11,228 nt of DNA, from assembly GCA_016933985.1 (NCBI GenBank), contig JAFGTU010000509.1, positions 1 to 11,228 of the forward strand. The letters run 5' to 3'. The notes below the pieces were generated by a model. The model was not told where the DNA came from. It worked only from the letters and a program-made list of their open reading frames with translations, and did no database searches. This document shows, in pieces, positions 1 to 7,575 of this stretch; the first letter of the stretch is position 1; each line of letters begins with the position of its first letter. This stretch comes from Sedimentisphaerales bacterium (GTDB lineage: Bacteria > Planctomycetota > Phycisphaerae > Sedimentisphaerales > Anaerobacaceae). The translations under genes were made by a program, and so were the position numbers.

Positions 1-7
1 GGACCAT
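1..7 (-). CDS. Start of a divergent gene leaving the left edge (partial, product unknown)
   Basis: Only the first two codons (ATG GTC) and one base are inside the window, so no product can be named. Seen on the minus strand: an ideal AGGAGG at 18-13, a 5-nt spacer, then ATG at 7-5. A sigma70-like promoter lies about 70 bases upstream, at 79-107. The combination of promoter, short leader and perfect SD makes a real gene start likely, but the reading frame cannot be tested here. It diverges from the secreted glycosidase-like gene that starts at 187. Confidence 0.45.
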
Positions 8-12
8 AATAG

Positions 13-18
13 CCTCCT
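13..18 (-). promoter_or_regulatory. Shine-Dalgarno site of the left-edge gene
   Basis: AGGAGG on the minus strand, 5 nt before an ATG at 7-5. It is a full match to the anti-SD core and is the main reason for calling a gene start at the left edge. Confidence 0.5.
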
Positions 19-78
19 GTTCGACGCCACCATACCACAGGAAAACTACCTTATCCACTGGTCCAAAAAACCGGGAGT

Positions 79-107
79 ATTACACTTTTCGCCTTTTGCA
101 TCGTCAA
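79..107 (-). promoter_or_regulatory. Sigma70-type promoter for the left-edge minus-strand gene
   Basis: Read on the minus strand: -35 TTGACG at 107-102 (5 of 6 consensus), a 17-nt spacer, and -10 TGTAAT at 84-79 (5 of 6). The predicted transcript start is near position 72, giving a leader of about 65 nt that contains the AGGAGG at 18-13. This is a sequence match only. The rest of the 8-186 gap holds no convincing gene. Confidence 0.5.
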
Positions 108-186
108 TACTTAACCGGTCTGAGATCGGTGAATCTAGCTCGTTGATTAGGTGTGCATTACATATTATTATCATCAGGAGATCGAT

Positions 187-2343
187 ATGCGTGACTGCAA
201 GATCATGGCTGACATTCGGTGCGTTTGCATCGTTGCCGGTCTTCTATGCCTGTTGTCGCCGGCGCTTACCCGTGGGGCGGATTTTGTTGAGGCTAAGACG
301 ATTTTCCAGACTAACACCTCTTACGACGAGCGCCTTGCTATCGCCGTCGATGGGGTGATCGTGCATCGGCACGGAGGCGAGTTCACGCAGGCCATACAGT
401 CCTGGCGGGATAACGGTTTCACTGTCGGGCGGATGTTTTTCGCCGATTCGGATGCGGCCAATGCGTATTGGACCGGCAAGTGGGACGGAACGGAACATCG
501 GGAGGATGTCGAGCGTGACCAGGACGGAAAGGTGGTTAAATGCTCGGGCGTTCGGCCTTATATGCTTCCGACCGAAGGCTGGATTCGATACCTCGAAGAG
601 ATGACCGATGCCTCCCTGGCCGCCGGCGCCGCTGCAATTCTGCCGGAAGAGCCGCTCGCGCACGTCTTCACCGGATATGAGAAGGCCTTCGCCGAGCTTT
701 GGCTGGACCGTTACGGCCAACCGTGGGAGCCGCAACACACCTCGGCAAGGGCGCGATTCCTCACCGCTCAGTTGAAAAACGAACTCTATATCAAGCTCGA
801 AGAACGCCTGCTGAAGCGAACGCGGCAATTCGAGAAGGCCTCCGGCAAAAACATCGCCTTCGTTCTGCCGATCCATTCGCTCTACAGCAATATCGCTGCT
901 CAGCTCGTTGCGCCGCTGGGGACATCCGCTAAGCTGGACGACATCGACGGCTATATCGGCCAGATTTGGACGGGGCCGGTCAATTGGGCGCTGGGCTGCT
1001 ATGACTCGCCGCGCAAGGATTTCTTTACTTCGGCCTATGTGCTGTACGACTACTTCACACAGCTTGCCGTCGAGACGGATAAGAAGCTCTGGCTGCTGGT
1101 CGATCCCGTCGAGGACAATCCCAGCCACAAATGGAGCGAGTTTGCCCAATGGTACAAGCACTGCATCGCGGCCATGCTGCTGATGGACGAGGTCGATTCT
1201 TACGAGATCATGCCCTGGCCCGACCGTATCTTCCTGCCGGGTTACGGGACCGGCGGCGGCACCCCGGCGCCGGAGGATTATCGCATCACCATCCTGGCGG
1301 TGACACAGGCGCTGCAGGAGATTCCGACCGGCGGCAAATGGCTCCCTCACTCTGCGTCCGGCCCAGCCGGCGATTCTTCAGTAAGCGGCGGGATCGGCGT
1401 TGCCATCGCCGATACGCTGATGTGGCAGAGACTTGAACATCCTCGACTGCAGGGCGTCTATAGCTTGCTGCTGCCGCTGGTCGAGAGGGGAATTCCGGTT
1501 TCATCTTTTCTATTGGAGCGTCTCAACGACCAAGCGTATCTGTCGCGGTTCAGCGTGATTGTATTGTCGTATGAAAGCTTCAAGCCCCTCGATGCCTCAA
1601 TGAATAGCGGCCTGACCGAATGGATTAAAGCCGGCGGCTCACTGATTATCCTCGGCGGCGACGGGGACGAACTCGATCAAACCAGCGGCTTTTGGTGGCG
1701 AGACCTTGGTTTAGAGTCGCCCATGAGTCATTTACTCGCCCAACTCAAATCCGAGGGCGAGGCTGGGTGGAGATTCGGCAATGGCTGGGTGGCGCGAAAC
1801 GACATATCACCGAGCGCCTTTGCCGACCCTTGCGAGGCTGAGAGCACTTATCTGCCCCTGCTCGACTCGGCCTTAAAGAAAGCAAACCGTGGGCCGCTCA
1901 AAACGCCGGGCGTTTTTTTGATGCAGCGGGGGGAGTTCGTCATCGCTCACGCTGGCGACGGCAATATCGATATTCCCGGCAAGCTCATCGATATCTTCGA
2001 CCCGGACTTGGCGCTTTGCGAGAATGTCCGCCTGATTCCGGGACAAAGCGGCCTGTACCGCGACGTCGCCGAGATAATGGAGCGCGGCGAGCCTGCCCTG
2101 CTCCACACTACTCACCGCCTAATCTCGCAGGAATATAAAAACGGCATTTTGCGCTTCACCATTCGCGGGCCCCGCAAGACGCCGGCTGTTGCAAGGCTGT
2201 TCCTGCCGAAAGGTGAATCTGCGAAAATCGCAGCGACCGACGCCGACGGCAAGAGTGTCGAAACCGGCATTCAGAAGAACGCGAGTACCATTCGCCTGAA
2301 ATTTCCGAACAATCCCAAGGGCGTGACCGTTAAGATAGAATGA
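187..2343 (+). CDS. Secreted glycoside-hydrolase-like protein with a beta-galactosidase-trimerisation-like domain
   Basis: 718 residues. The ATG at 187 is chosen over an in-frame TTG at 151 because AGGAG (176-180) sits 6 nt upstream and the protein then opens with a Sec signal: a short charged start, hydrophobic core at residues 12-26 (CVCIVAGLLCLLSPA) and probable cleavage near 31. Residues about 32-380 look like a (beta/alpha)8 hydrolase barrel; an acidic pair in ILPEEP (E154/E155) could be catalytic, but that is a guess. Residues about 405-500 resemble the class-I-glutaminase-like trimerisation domain of GH42-type beta-galactosidases: a ligand-like loop, FSVIVLSYE, then WIKAGGSLIILGGDGD. 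The last 80 residues are beta-rich. Export and fold suggest a carbohydrate-active enzyme or a catalytically dead relative. No exact GH family could be assigned. It converges on the HzsA-like gene with 8 bases between the stops. Confidence 0.85.
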   Translation: MRDCKIMADIRCVCIVAGLLCLLSPALTRGADFVEAKTIFQTNTSYDERLAIAVDGVIVHRHGGEFTQAIQSWRDNGFTVGRMFFADSDAANAYWTGKWDGTEHREDVERDQDGKVVKCSGVRPYMLPTEGWIRYLEEMTDASLAAGAAAILPEEPLAHVFTGYEKAFAELWLDRYGQPWEPQHTSARARFLTAQLKNELYIKLEERLLKRTRQFEKASGKNIAFVLPIHSLYSNIAAQLVAPLGTSAKLDDIDGYIGQIWTGPVNWALGCYDSPRKDFFTSAYVLYDYFTQLAVETDKKLWLLVDPVEDNPSHKWSEFAQWYKHCIAAMLLMDEVDSYEIMPWPDRIFLPGYGTGGGTPAPEDYRITILAVTQALQEIPTGGKWLPHSASGPAGDSSVSGGIGVAIADTLMWQRLEHPRLQGVYSLLLPLVERGIPVSSFLLERLNDQAYLSRFSVIVLSYESFKPLDASMNSGLTEWIKAGGSLIILGGDGDELDQTSGFWWRDLGLESPMSHLLAQLKSEGEAGWRFGNGWVARNDISPSAFADPCEAESTYLPLLDSALKKANRGPLKTPGVFLMQRGEFVIAHAGDGNIDIPGKLIDIFDPDLALCENVRLIPGQSGLYRDVAEIMERGEPALLHTTHRLISQEYKNGILRFTIRGPRKTPAVARLFLPKGESAKIAATDADGKSVETGIQKNASTIRLKFPNNPKGVTVKIE

Positions 2344-2351
2344 GGCTCGAT

Positions 2352-4871
2352 CTATTCGAGATAGGCCCACTTATCTTCGCGGTTCGGTCGGCACCAGAAG
2401 AGCTTCCAGTACTCCTGATCGGTCTGGAAGACATCGATAGGATCGCGGTCGGCGTCGAATTGGGCGGGCAGGACGCCGAACCTTTTCATCTCACGAACAT
2501 ACTGCCGGTTCGGCTTAAACGTTTCCGTTCCAAACCGGGCGACTTTGTCCATCTGCTCTTTGCCGTTGCGAATCGCCGCGAGCATAGCCTGATATTCGGG
2601 GTCATCTTTGCCCTTGAACTGATGCTCACAGGTTCCCCAGCCTCCGGCGGATTCGGGCAGGCCGGCAAGCAGCAAAGGCGAGCACTCCGGGCGCGAGACG
2701 TTGAGCAGGACGTGTGCGCTGAAGCGACAATCTTCATCGCGAACGATCCGCTCATGCGGCGCGAGATTACGCTCTCTTTTCAGCTTGTTGCGTTCTTCGT
2801 CCGATATGGCGTAGGGTATGGGGGCAGCCTTCTTGCCCGGGCCGTGACACTGTCGGCAGGTGTTGTTCAGGGCAGGGGAATGGAAAGCCCCCATCGCGGC
2901 GCCCTGCCTGACCTGTTCGGCGCCGTTGCGAAGGGCGGCGTATGTCCCGGCGTAGGGCGCGCCGCTCTCGAGCCACATCCAGACCGTGCGCCATTCATCC
3001 GGCGTAACAGTGACGCCGTTGTGCGAGCCGTCGAGTTTCTGCATCAACCTGCTGACTGAGGAGCCGATAGTTCGTGGTTTCTGGTTGCCGTAGCCGTTGC
3101 GTCCGTCGGCGACCTGTCGCTTGGCGAGCAGCATGTAGTAGCTGAGCGACCATGTTACTCCTAAATCCTCGGTTAGGACAACGCGGCCTTTCCGATCCTT
3201 GTAGTTGTGGCAGGTGACACAGCGTTTGTTGAGTATGGGCTGGACGTGCGCTCGAAAGTCGATAACGTCGGGCAGAGGCTCGAATGACTTGATTCTGCTC
3301 GCCGGGCGGCGCAGCGCCGTCAGGTTGTTGGCTTGAATGGGTCGCGGCGTCTCGACGCGGTTCTCGTGGCACCCTACGCAGCCTAAGACCTCGCCAGGCT
3401 GAACATTGGTGAAGCTCTGCATCCGCTTGACGGACATATCATTTTCATCGAGGGCCACAAACAAGACGGTCCTGCCGGCGGGGACCTCGAAATAGGCCGA
3501 GCCGTCATCTTCGACCGGCACGACGCCGAGGACGCGCTCGAGCATAAACGTTCCCAGCCAGCTTGTCAGGTCCATCCCGCCGCTGAAATTCACGGGCTTA
3601 GGCAGCGCTTCGAGCACGAGCAGCTTCTTGATCTGGCCTCGCTCGACGCCTTCCATATTGCGGCCTCGATAGACGTCGGCCAGCACCATTTTCCCGGACG
3701 CCTCCCTCTGGTCGGTCCTGTCGGCCATGATCTTCTCGCGCGGACGCCCAACAAGCGGCGCCGGCTCATGGATGTTCGCCGCGCCCTTATACGTTAAGAC
3801 AGGCACAAGCTCGCCGGCCCGGTTGCCGAGCAGCAATTGCTTGTATGACGCCACGAGAAACCTCTCGCCGTCGATGGGCCGGGGGTCGTTGTATGCGGCT
3901 TTGGGAGTAATGCGACGATAACCGCGGTTGTCGTCCGGGCCGAATTTAGCCGAGATTATGCAAACGTGCCCGCGATGATCGGATTGGCCGTGTCCCGGAG
4001 AATCGATGGCCAGGACGTCTTCGCCGCCGGGAATAACCTTGCCCTCGATATAGAGCGGATAGTGCCGCTGGTTGCCGTAGTACGCGACGACATCCGTCCC
4101 GTCCGGGTTCATCGCCCAGAGGTGATGATACCCGACCTGCGATCTGTCCACGTATTCCCATCGCGTATAGAGGATTCGTCCGTCGTTGAGGATGGCGGGT
4201 GTGTTGTCGTGCTCGAGATTGAACGAGAGCGGCTGGAGATTCTTCCCTTGCCTGTCGCACTTAAACAGCGTGCCGACCTGGGTCATCCAGCAGCCGACCC
4301 ACCGCATGCTTCGGGTCGAGACGAAGACGATTTCGTCGGTGGGCAGATACGTCGCCTCATAATCGTCGTAGATCCCGTCGGTTATTCGTCGAAGGCCGCT
4401 GCCGTCGGCCTGAATTTCGTAGAGGCTGTAATTGTCCGTCCCAGCCGGGCGGTATGAGAAAAGGATGGTCTTGCCGTTGTAGTGAACCGTCGCATCGCGG
4501 ATCCCGCCGTCTTTTGCGTCGAAGAGGACGGCAATCTGCCCGGTCCGCGTATTCAATTCATACAGCCTGCTGTCATCCGGCTTGCCGTTGCCGGCGTAAG
4601 CCTTGTGGTTCTCGTCGTCGCAGTAGTAAGCGATATTGGCGTACCAGTGCCCGTCTTCGTATGTTAGCCTTGTAACGAAGACTATCCGCTCGATGCCCGC
4701 CTCGGCCAGAGCTGCCGTGCCTTTGTTGATTTGAAACATTTCCTGCTCGGCCAAAGACGGACCGGAACCGCCCCCCTCGGCCACAGTCACACAGCGGCAA
4801 AGCCACAAAACAATTAAGATTCGCCTTGCCCAACCTTGGCCGTGATTCCTGCGAGACCGGTTTGTTGCCAT
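2352..4871 (-). CDS. HzsA-like secreted beta-propeller multihaem protein
   Basis: 839 residues. The start at 4871 is preferred to the in-frame ATG at 4922: AAGGAG lies 6 nt upstream, a promoter at 4931-4959 would begin its transcript at about 4924, and the protein then begins with a basic n-region and hydrophobic signal segment (RRILIVLWLCRCVTVAEG). Residues about 50-390 contain repeated strand patterns of a TolB/WD40-like propeller (for example LYEIQADGSGLRRIT and LWAMNPDGTDV). Residues about 395-510 match the middle domain of hydrazine synthase alpha-type proteins (LERVLGVVPVEDDGSAYFEVPA, leading to PGEVLGCVGCHE). Three CxxCH haem-c sites are seen: C498-H502, C551-H555 and C672-H676. The tail has the DDPEYQAMLAAIRNGKEQ and YVREMKRFGVLP signatures of this planctomycete family. 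It probably acts outside the cytoplasmic membrane in electron transfer or redox chemistry. Hydrazine synthesis is not implied, since such homologues are widespread in non-anammox planctomycetes and no HzsB/C is nearby. Confidence 0.9.
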   Translation of the reverse strand: MATNRSRRNHGQGWARRILIVLWLCRCVTVAEGGGSGPSLAEQEMFQINKGTAALAEAGIERIVFVTRLTYEDGHWYANIAYYCDDENHKAYAGNGKPDDSRLYELNTRTGQIAVLFDAKDGGIRDATVHYNGKTILFSYRPAGTDNYSLYEIQADGSGLRRITDGIYDDYEATYLPTDEIVFVSTRSMRWVGCWMTQVGTLFKCDRQGKNLQPLSFNLEHDNTPAILNDGRILYTRWEYVDRSQVGYHHLWAMNPDGTDVVAYYGNQRHYPLYIEGKVIPGGEDVLAIDSPGHGQSDHRGHVCIISAKFGPDDNRGYRRITPKAAYNDPRPIDGERFLVASYKQLLLGNRAGELVPVLTYKGAANIHEPAPLVGRPREKIMADRTDQREASGKMVLADVYRGRNMEGVERGQIKKLLVLEALPKPVNFSGGMDLTSWLGTFMLERVLGVVPVEDDGSAYFEVPAGRTVLFVALDENDMSVKRMQSFTNVQPGEVLGCVGCHENRVETPRPIQANNLTALRRPASRIKSFEPLPDVIDFRAHVQPILNKRCVTCHNYKDRKGRVVLTEDLGVTWSLSYYMLLAKRQVADGRNGYGNQKPRTIGSSVSRLMQKLDGSHNGVTVTPDEWRTVWMWLESGAPYAGTYAALRNGAEQVRQGAAMGAFHSPALNNTCRQCHGPGKKAAPIPYAISDEERNKLKRERNLAPHERIVRDEDCRFSAHVLLNVSRPECSPLLLAGLPESAGGWGTCEHQFKGKDDPEYQAMLAAIRNGKEQMDKVARFGTETFKPNRQYVREMKRFGVLPAQFDADRDPIDVFQTDQEYWKLFWCRPNREDKWAYLE

Positions 4872-4930
4872 TGCACGCTCCTTGAGTGCTGCTGTGAATG
4901 AGTCCAGCCGATTATCCAGCATAACAAGTC

Positions 4931-4959
4931 ATTCTACAGTATCGGGCCTTGATTGTCAA
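4931..4959 (-). promoter_or_regulatory. Near-consensus sigma70 promoter of the HzsA-like gene
   Basis: On the minus strand: a perfect -35 TTGACA (4959-4954), a 17-nt spacer, and -10 TAGAAT (4936-4931, 5 of 6). The predicted start near 4924 gives a leader of about 50 nt ahead of the ATG at 4871. This supports the shorter start for the HzsA-like gene. It also argues against starting the divergent TPR gene at the TTG (4953) or ATG (4959) that lie inside the promoter. Confidence 0.65.
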
Positions 4960-4981
4960 TGAGCCGGCATTTCGGACGCGG

Positions 4982-5010
4982 CCCGAAGAGTGGCATCGGT
5001 ACTCTTCTGG
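4982..5010. promoter_or_regulatory. Inverted repeat in the divergent intergenic region, possible operator
   Basis: GAAGAGT (4985-4991) and ACTCTTC (5001-5007) are perfect inverted repeats separated by 9 nt. Beyond one mismatch, the flanking CC (4982-4983) and GG (5009-5010) also pair, giving 9 of 10 paired positions. It lies between the HzsA-like promoter and the start of the TPR gene, with no T-run after it. A dimeric regulator's operator or an RNA hairpin are both possible. No known regulator's consensus was recognised. Confidence 0.35.
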
Positions 5011-5090
5011 CAAAACCATCTGCCTCCGGAAGATTCAATCTGTGGAAAAATATCGGGACAAATGCGCCCTCTGAGATTAGATTCTCCCGT

Positions 5091-7358
5091 ATGCGTGAAT
5101 TTTTGGCCAAGTACAAATGCGTTCTTATCTGCGTTTTTCTGGTTTGCGGGATTCCGGCGGTCTATTGGCAGGTGCTTCGAAGCGATTTTGTCAACATCGA
5201 TGATACGGTCTATGTTACGGAAAACCCACATATCAAAACGGGATTAAGCACGGAAAACGTCAAGTGGGTCTTTAGTATCGGCAAGGTGGCTTACTGGCAT
5301 CCTCTGACGTGGCTGAGCCACATGCTGGATTGCCAATTGTACGGCCTTAGGCCGGGGCTGCACCATCTGACGAGCCTGGCCCTCCATATCGCCAACAGCC
5401 TTTTGGTGTTTCTGGTCTTCAAGGGGATGACCGGCGCTGTCTGGCAGAGCGCGTTTGTCGCGGCGGTCTTCGCATTCCACCCCGTCAACGTCGATTCGGT
5501 TGCCTGGGTAGCGGAGCGAAAGAACGTCCTGAGCACGCTGTTCTGGCTCCTCACAATGTGGATATACGCCGGATACGTCACCAAAGGCGGCGCACGACTC
5601 TATTTGCTTGCACTTGGATTCTTTACGCTCGGGCTGCTGGCCAAACCGATGCTCATTACCCTGCCGTTTGCGATGCTGCTTCTGGACTATTGGCCTTTGG
5701 GGCGTTTGTCGCTCAAGCGACTCCCCGGCAGGAGTGGAAAATCGAAGATGCTCGACAGCCGAACATTGCATTTTAGTCGATTGGTTTGGGAGAAATTGCC
5801 TTTCTTTGCGTTGTCGTTTGTCTCGGTGTTCCTATCCTTCCTATCCATGAAGCGGCTTGGGATCACCACATCCACTAATTTGATACCGATGAAGCTGCGG
5901 CTGGCAAACGCGGCGGTTTCCTATGTACGCTACATTGACAAGATAATCTGCCCGCGGAAGCTGGCTGTCTTCTATCCCTATCCGATGGATGTGGCGATTT
6001 GGCGAAGCTTGGGGGCGGTGCTGCTGCTGGCGTGCGTATCTTTTGTGCTGATATGGGTGCTTAGAAGAAGGGCCTACCTCTCAGTCGGATGGTTGTGGTT
6101 TATCGGCACGTTGTTTCCGGTCATCGGCTTGGTTCAGGCCGGTCTTTGGCCAGCTATTGCCGATAGATGGGCTTATGTGCCTATGATCGGCGTGCTGATT
6201 ATCGTTGCGTGGGGGGCGGGCGATCTTGCAGCCAAATGGCGGCTGCCGACATCGGTGCTCATATTAGCCGGCGGCGTGTGTCTTTCGGTCTTGACGTTTT
6301 GTGCGTATCGGCAGGCCGGCTACTGGCGCAACAGCCGGACACTCTTTGGCCACGCCCTTGATGTTACGACGGACAATTACATCGCGCATCTGAACTTCGC
6401 CAATACCTTTATGAAGGAGGGCAAGACCGCTGAGGCAATGGCGCATTACGCAAAAGCGGTTGAGATACACCCTGCTTTTGACGACGCGCACTATAATCTC
6501 GGCGTTGGATTCTCACTGCAGGAGGCTTATGAGCAGGCCATCAAGGAATACCGAATCGCCTTGAATCTGAATCCCGGCCACTTCAACGCGCGACTCCGCC
6601 TGGCCGAGGCCCTTACGCGGACCGGCAGGCTCGATGAGGCCGTGGGCCAATTCGAGAAGCTCTTGCAGAAGGAGCCGGATAACGTCGAAGCCTTGAACAA
6701 TTATGCGCTTGCTTTATCGCAGATGAAGAGGACGGCCCAGGCTATAGAGCTATACAATAAGGCCCTGCGGATTGATCCCGATTCCTTCGAGGCGCTCAAC
6801 AATCTCGGCACCGCGCTTGCCGAGCAGGGGCGGTTCGATGATGCGATTGCCCATCTTGAAAAGGCCCTGCGACTAAAGCCCAGCTTCACAAAAACGTACT
6901 ACAATCTCGCCGACGCCGTCAGGAGAGCCGGACGCCTCGACGACGCCATCGAATATTATAAACAGGCCCTGCGAATTGATCCCGAGGATAAGGCCGGTCA
7001 TTTCAATCTGGGCCGGCTCCTCACCGAGCGCAAGAAATTCAATGAAGCCGGGGAGCAGTTCGAGCTGGCGATTGAATTGGACGGCGATTTTGCCGTGGCT
7101 CGCTACAACTTAGGCCAACTCCTGGACGGTCGGGGCGAAACCGATAAGGCCATCGCCCAATTCCGCGAGGTCCTGCGGATATATCCCGATGATGCGGAGA
7201 TGATCTGCAATCTGGGCACGCTCCTGGCCAAGCAGGGCCGCCTCGATGAGGCCATCGCCCAATTTCAAAAAGCGCTTCGGCTCGATCCCGGCCTTTCCAG
7301 AGCCGGCGAGCAGCTTAAGGCCGCCTTGTTGCGGAAATCGGCACCAAATGCTCCATAG
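5091..7358 (+). CDS. TMTC-like polytopic membrane protein with C-terminal TPR repeats
   Basis: 755 residues from the ATG at 5091, which puts a TM segment (CVLICVFLVCGIPAVYW) right at the N-terminus. In-frame TTG/ATG starts at 4953/4959 would add 44-46 hydrophilic residues and overlap the neighbour's promoter. None of the starts has a clear SD. Residues about 1-425 hold roughly ten TM segments and the signature motifs of this family: NIDDTVYV after TM1 (an acidic pair as in GT-C glycosyltransferases), HPLTWLSHMLD, FHPVNVDSVAWVAERKNVLS, LAKPMLITLPFAMLLLDYWPLG and ADRWAYVPMIG. Residues 430-735 form nine 34-residue TPRs ending in patterns such as KALRIDP. Eukaryotic TMTC proteins with this architecture are O-mannosyltransferases using polyprenyl-phosphate sugars. 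Such a role here is inference; the bacterial members are mostly uncharacterised. The TPRs would bind partner proteins or acceptors. Confidence 0.88.
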   Translation: MREFLAKYKCVLICVFLVCGIPAVYWQVLRSDFVNIDDTVYVTENPHIKTGLSTENVKWVFSIGKVAYWHPLTWLSHMLDCQLYGLRPGLHHLTSLALHIANSLLVFLVFKGMTGAVWQSAFVAAVFAFHPVNVDSVAWVAERKNVLSTLFWLLTMWIYAGYVTKGGARLYLLALGFFTLGLLAKPMLITLPFAMLLLDYWPLGRLSLKRLPGRSGKSKMLDSRTLHFSRLVWEKLPFFALSFVSVFLSFLSMKRLGITTSTNLIPMKLRLANAAVSYVRYIDKIICPRKLAVFYPYPMDVAIWRSLGAVLLLACVSFVLIWVLRRRAYLSVGWLWFIGTLFPVIGLVQAGLWPAIADRWAYVPMIGVLIIVAWGAGDLAAKWRLPTSVLILAGGVCLSVLTFCAYRQAGYWRNSRTLFGHALDVTTDNYIAHLNFANTFMKEGKTAEAMAHYAKAVEIHPAFDDAHYNLGVGFSLQEAYEQAIKEYRIALNLNPGHFNARLRLAEALTRTGRLDEAVGQFEKLLQKEPDNVEALNNYALALSQMKRTAQAIELYNKALRIDPDSFEALNNLGTALAEQGRFDDAIAHLEKALRLKPSFTKTYYNLADAVRRAGRLDDAIEYYKQALRIDPEDKAGHFNLGRLLTERKKFNEAGEQFELAIELDGDFAVARYNLGQLLDGRGETDKAIAQFREVLRIYPDDAEMICNLGTLLAKQGRLDEAIAQFQKALRLDPGLSRAGEQLKAALLRKSAPNAP
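6378..7295 (+). repeat. Nine tandem TPR motifs encoded within the membrane protein gene
   Basis: Nine consecutive 34-residue units (residues 430-735) each show the TPR spacing of small and large residues, with N at the inner helix in most (for example YNLG, LNNLG, FNLG) and a closing P near position 32 in most. Unit 7 lacks that proline (IELDGDF). At the DNA level units 4 and 6 share a near-identical stretch around GCCCTGCG(G/A)ATTGATCCCGA, which suggests relatively recent duplication or conversion among units. Confidence 0.85.
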
Positions 7359-7575
7359 CAGGCTCAGGGTAAACCACTTTCATGCGACAGGCCCTAAACT
7401 TCCGGCTGGATTGACGAATCTGTCAGGTTGGCAGGCCAATAAGGCTTCGGTTGGAGTTTTGGCAGACGCCCGCCGGTGGCGGATCGTGTTCTAATCGCTT
7501 TTACCATAAGCATTTACATCAATACGATGTTCCGACAAAGCCTTTGGCACAACATTTGCTAATATTACATTGGTT
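7359..7575. other. Intergenic stretch between the TPR gene and the receiver-like gene
   Basis: 217 bases with no convincing gene, terminator hairpin or CIRCE-type operator. A weak promoter-like pair (TTGGCA at 7544-7549, TACATT at 7566-7571, 16-nt spacer) would start transcription at about 7578. That is too close to an ATG at 7576 for a leader, but would suit a downstream GTG start at 7678. A new transcription unit probably begins here, though this cannot be settled from the sequence. Confidence 0.3.

Noticed and set aside
143..171. TTGATT-N17-TATTAT as a promoter for the gene at 187
   Set aside because: The predicted transcript start (about 178) would fall within the SD at 176-180, so the transcript would lack it. 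The AT-rich hexamers may be chance.
2..358. Open plus-strand frame from the left edge that overlaps the start of the secreted protein gene
   Set aside because: The translation looks random and it overlaps 172 bases of a well-supported gene with its own SD and signal peptide; no family resemblance.
244..1350. 368-codon open frame on the minus strand
   Set aside because: It is antisense to the secreted glycosidase-like gene, rich in R/G/Q as expected from the opposite strand of a GC-biased gene, with no domain or RBS.
2346..2360. CTCGA-tctat-TCGAG hairpin between the two convergent genes as a terminator
   Set aside because: Only 5 bp of stem and no T-run on either side; too weak to call.
2340..3059. 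239-codon plus-strand open frame
   Set aside because: It lies entirely opposite the C-terminal haem-binding region of the HzsA-like gene, whose CxxCH motifs and family signatures are clear.
2352..4871. Evidence for anammox metabolism
   Set aside because: HZS-alpha-like domains are common in planctomycetes that do not make hydrazine; none of the other anammox enzymes is present in this window.
4872..4922. In-frame upstream ATG (4922) as start of the HzsA-like protein
   Set aside because: It would start within a couple of bases of the predicted transcript start and place 17 hydrophilic residues before the signal peptide. The internal ATG at 4871 has AAGGAG at ideal spacing.
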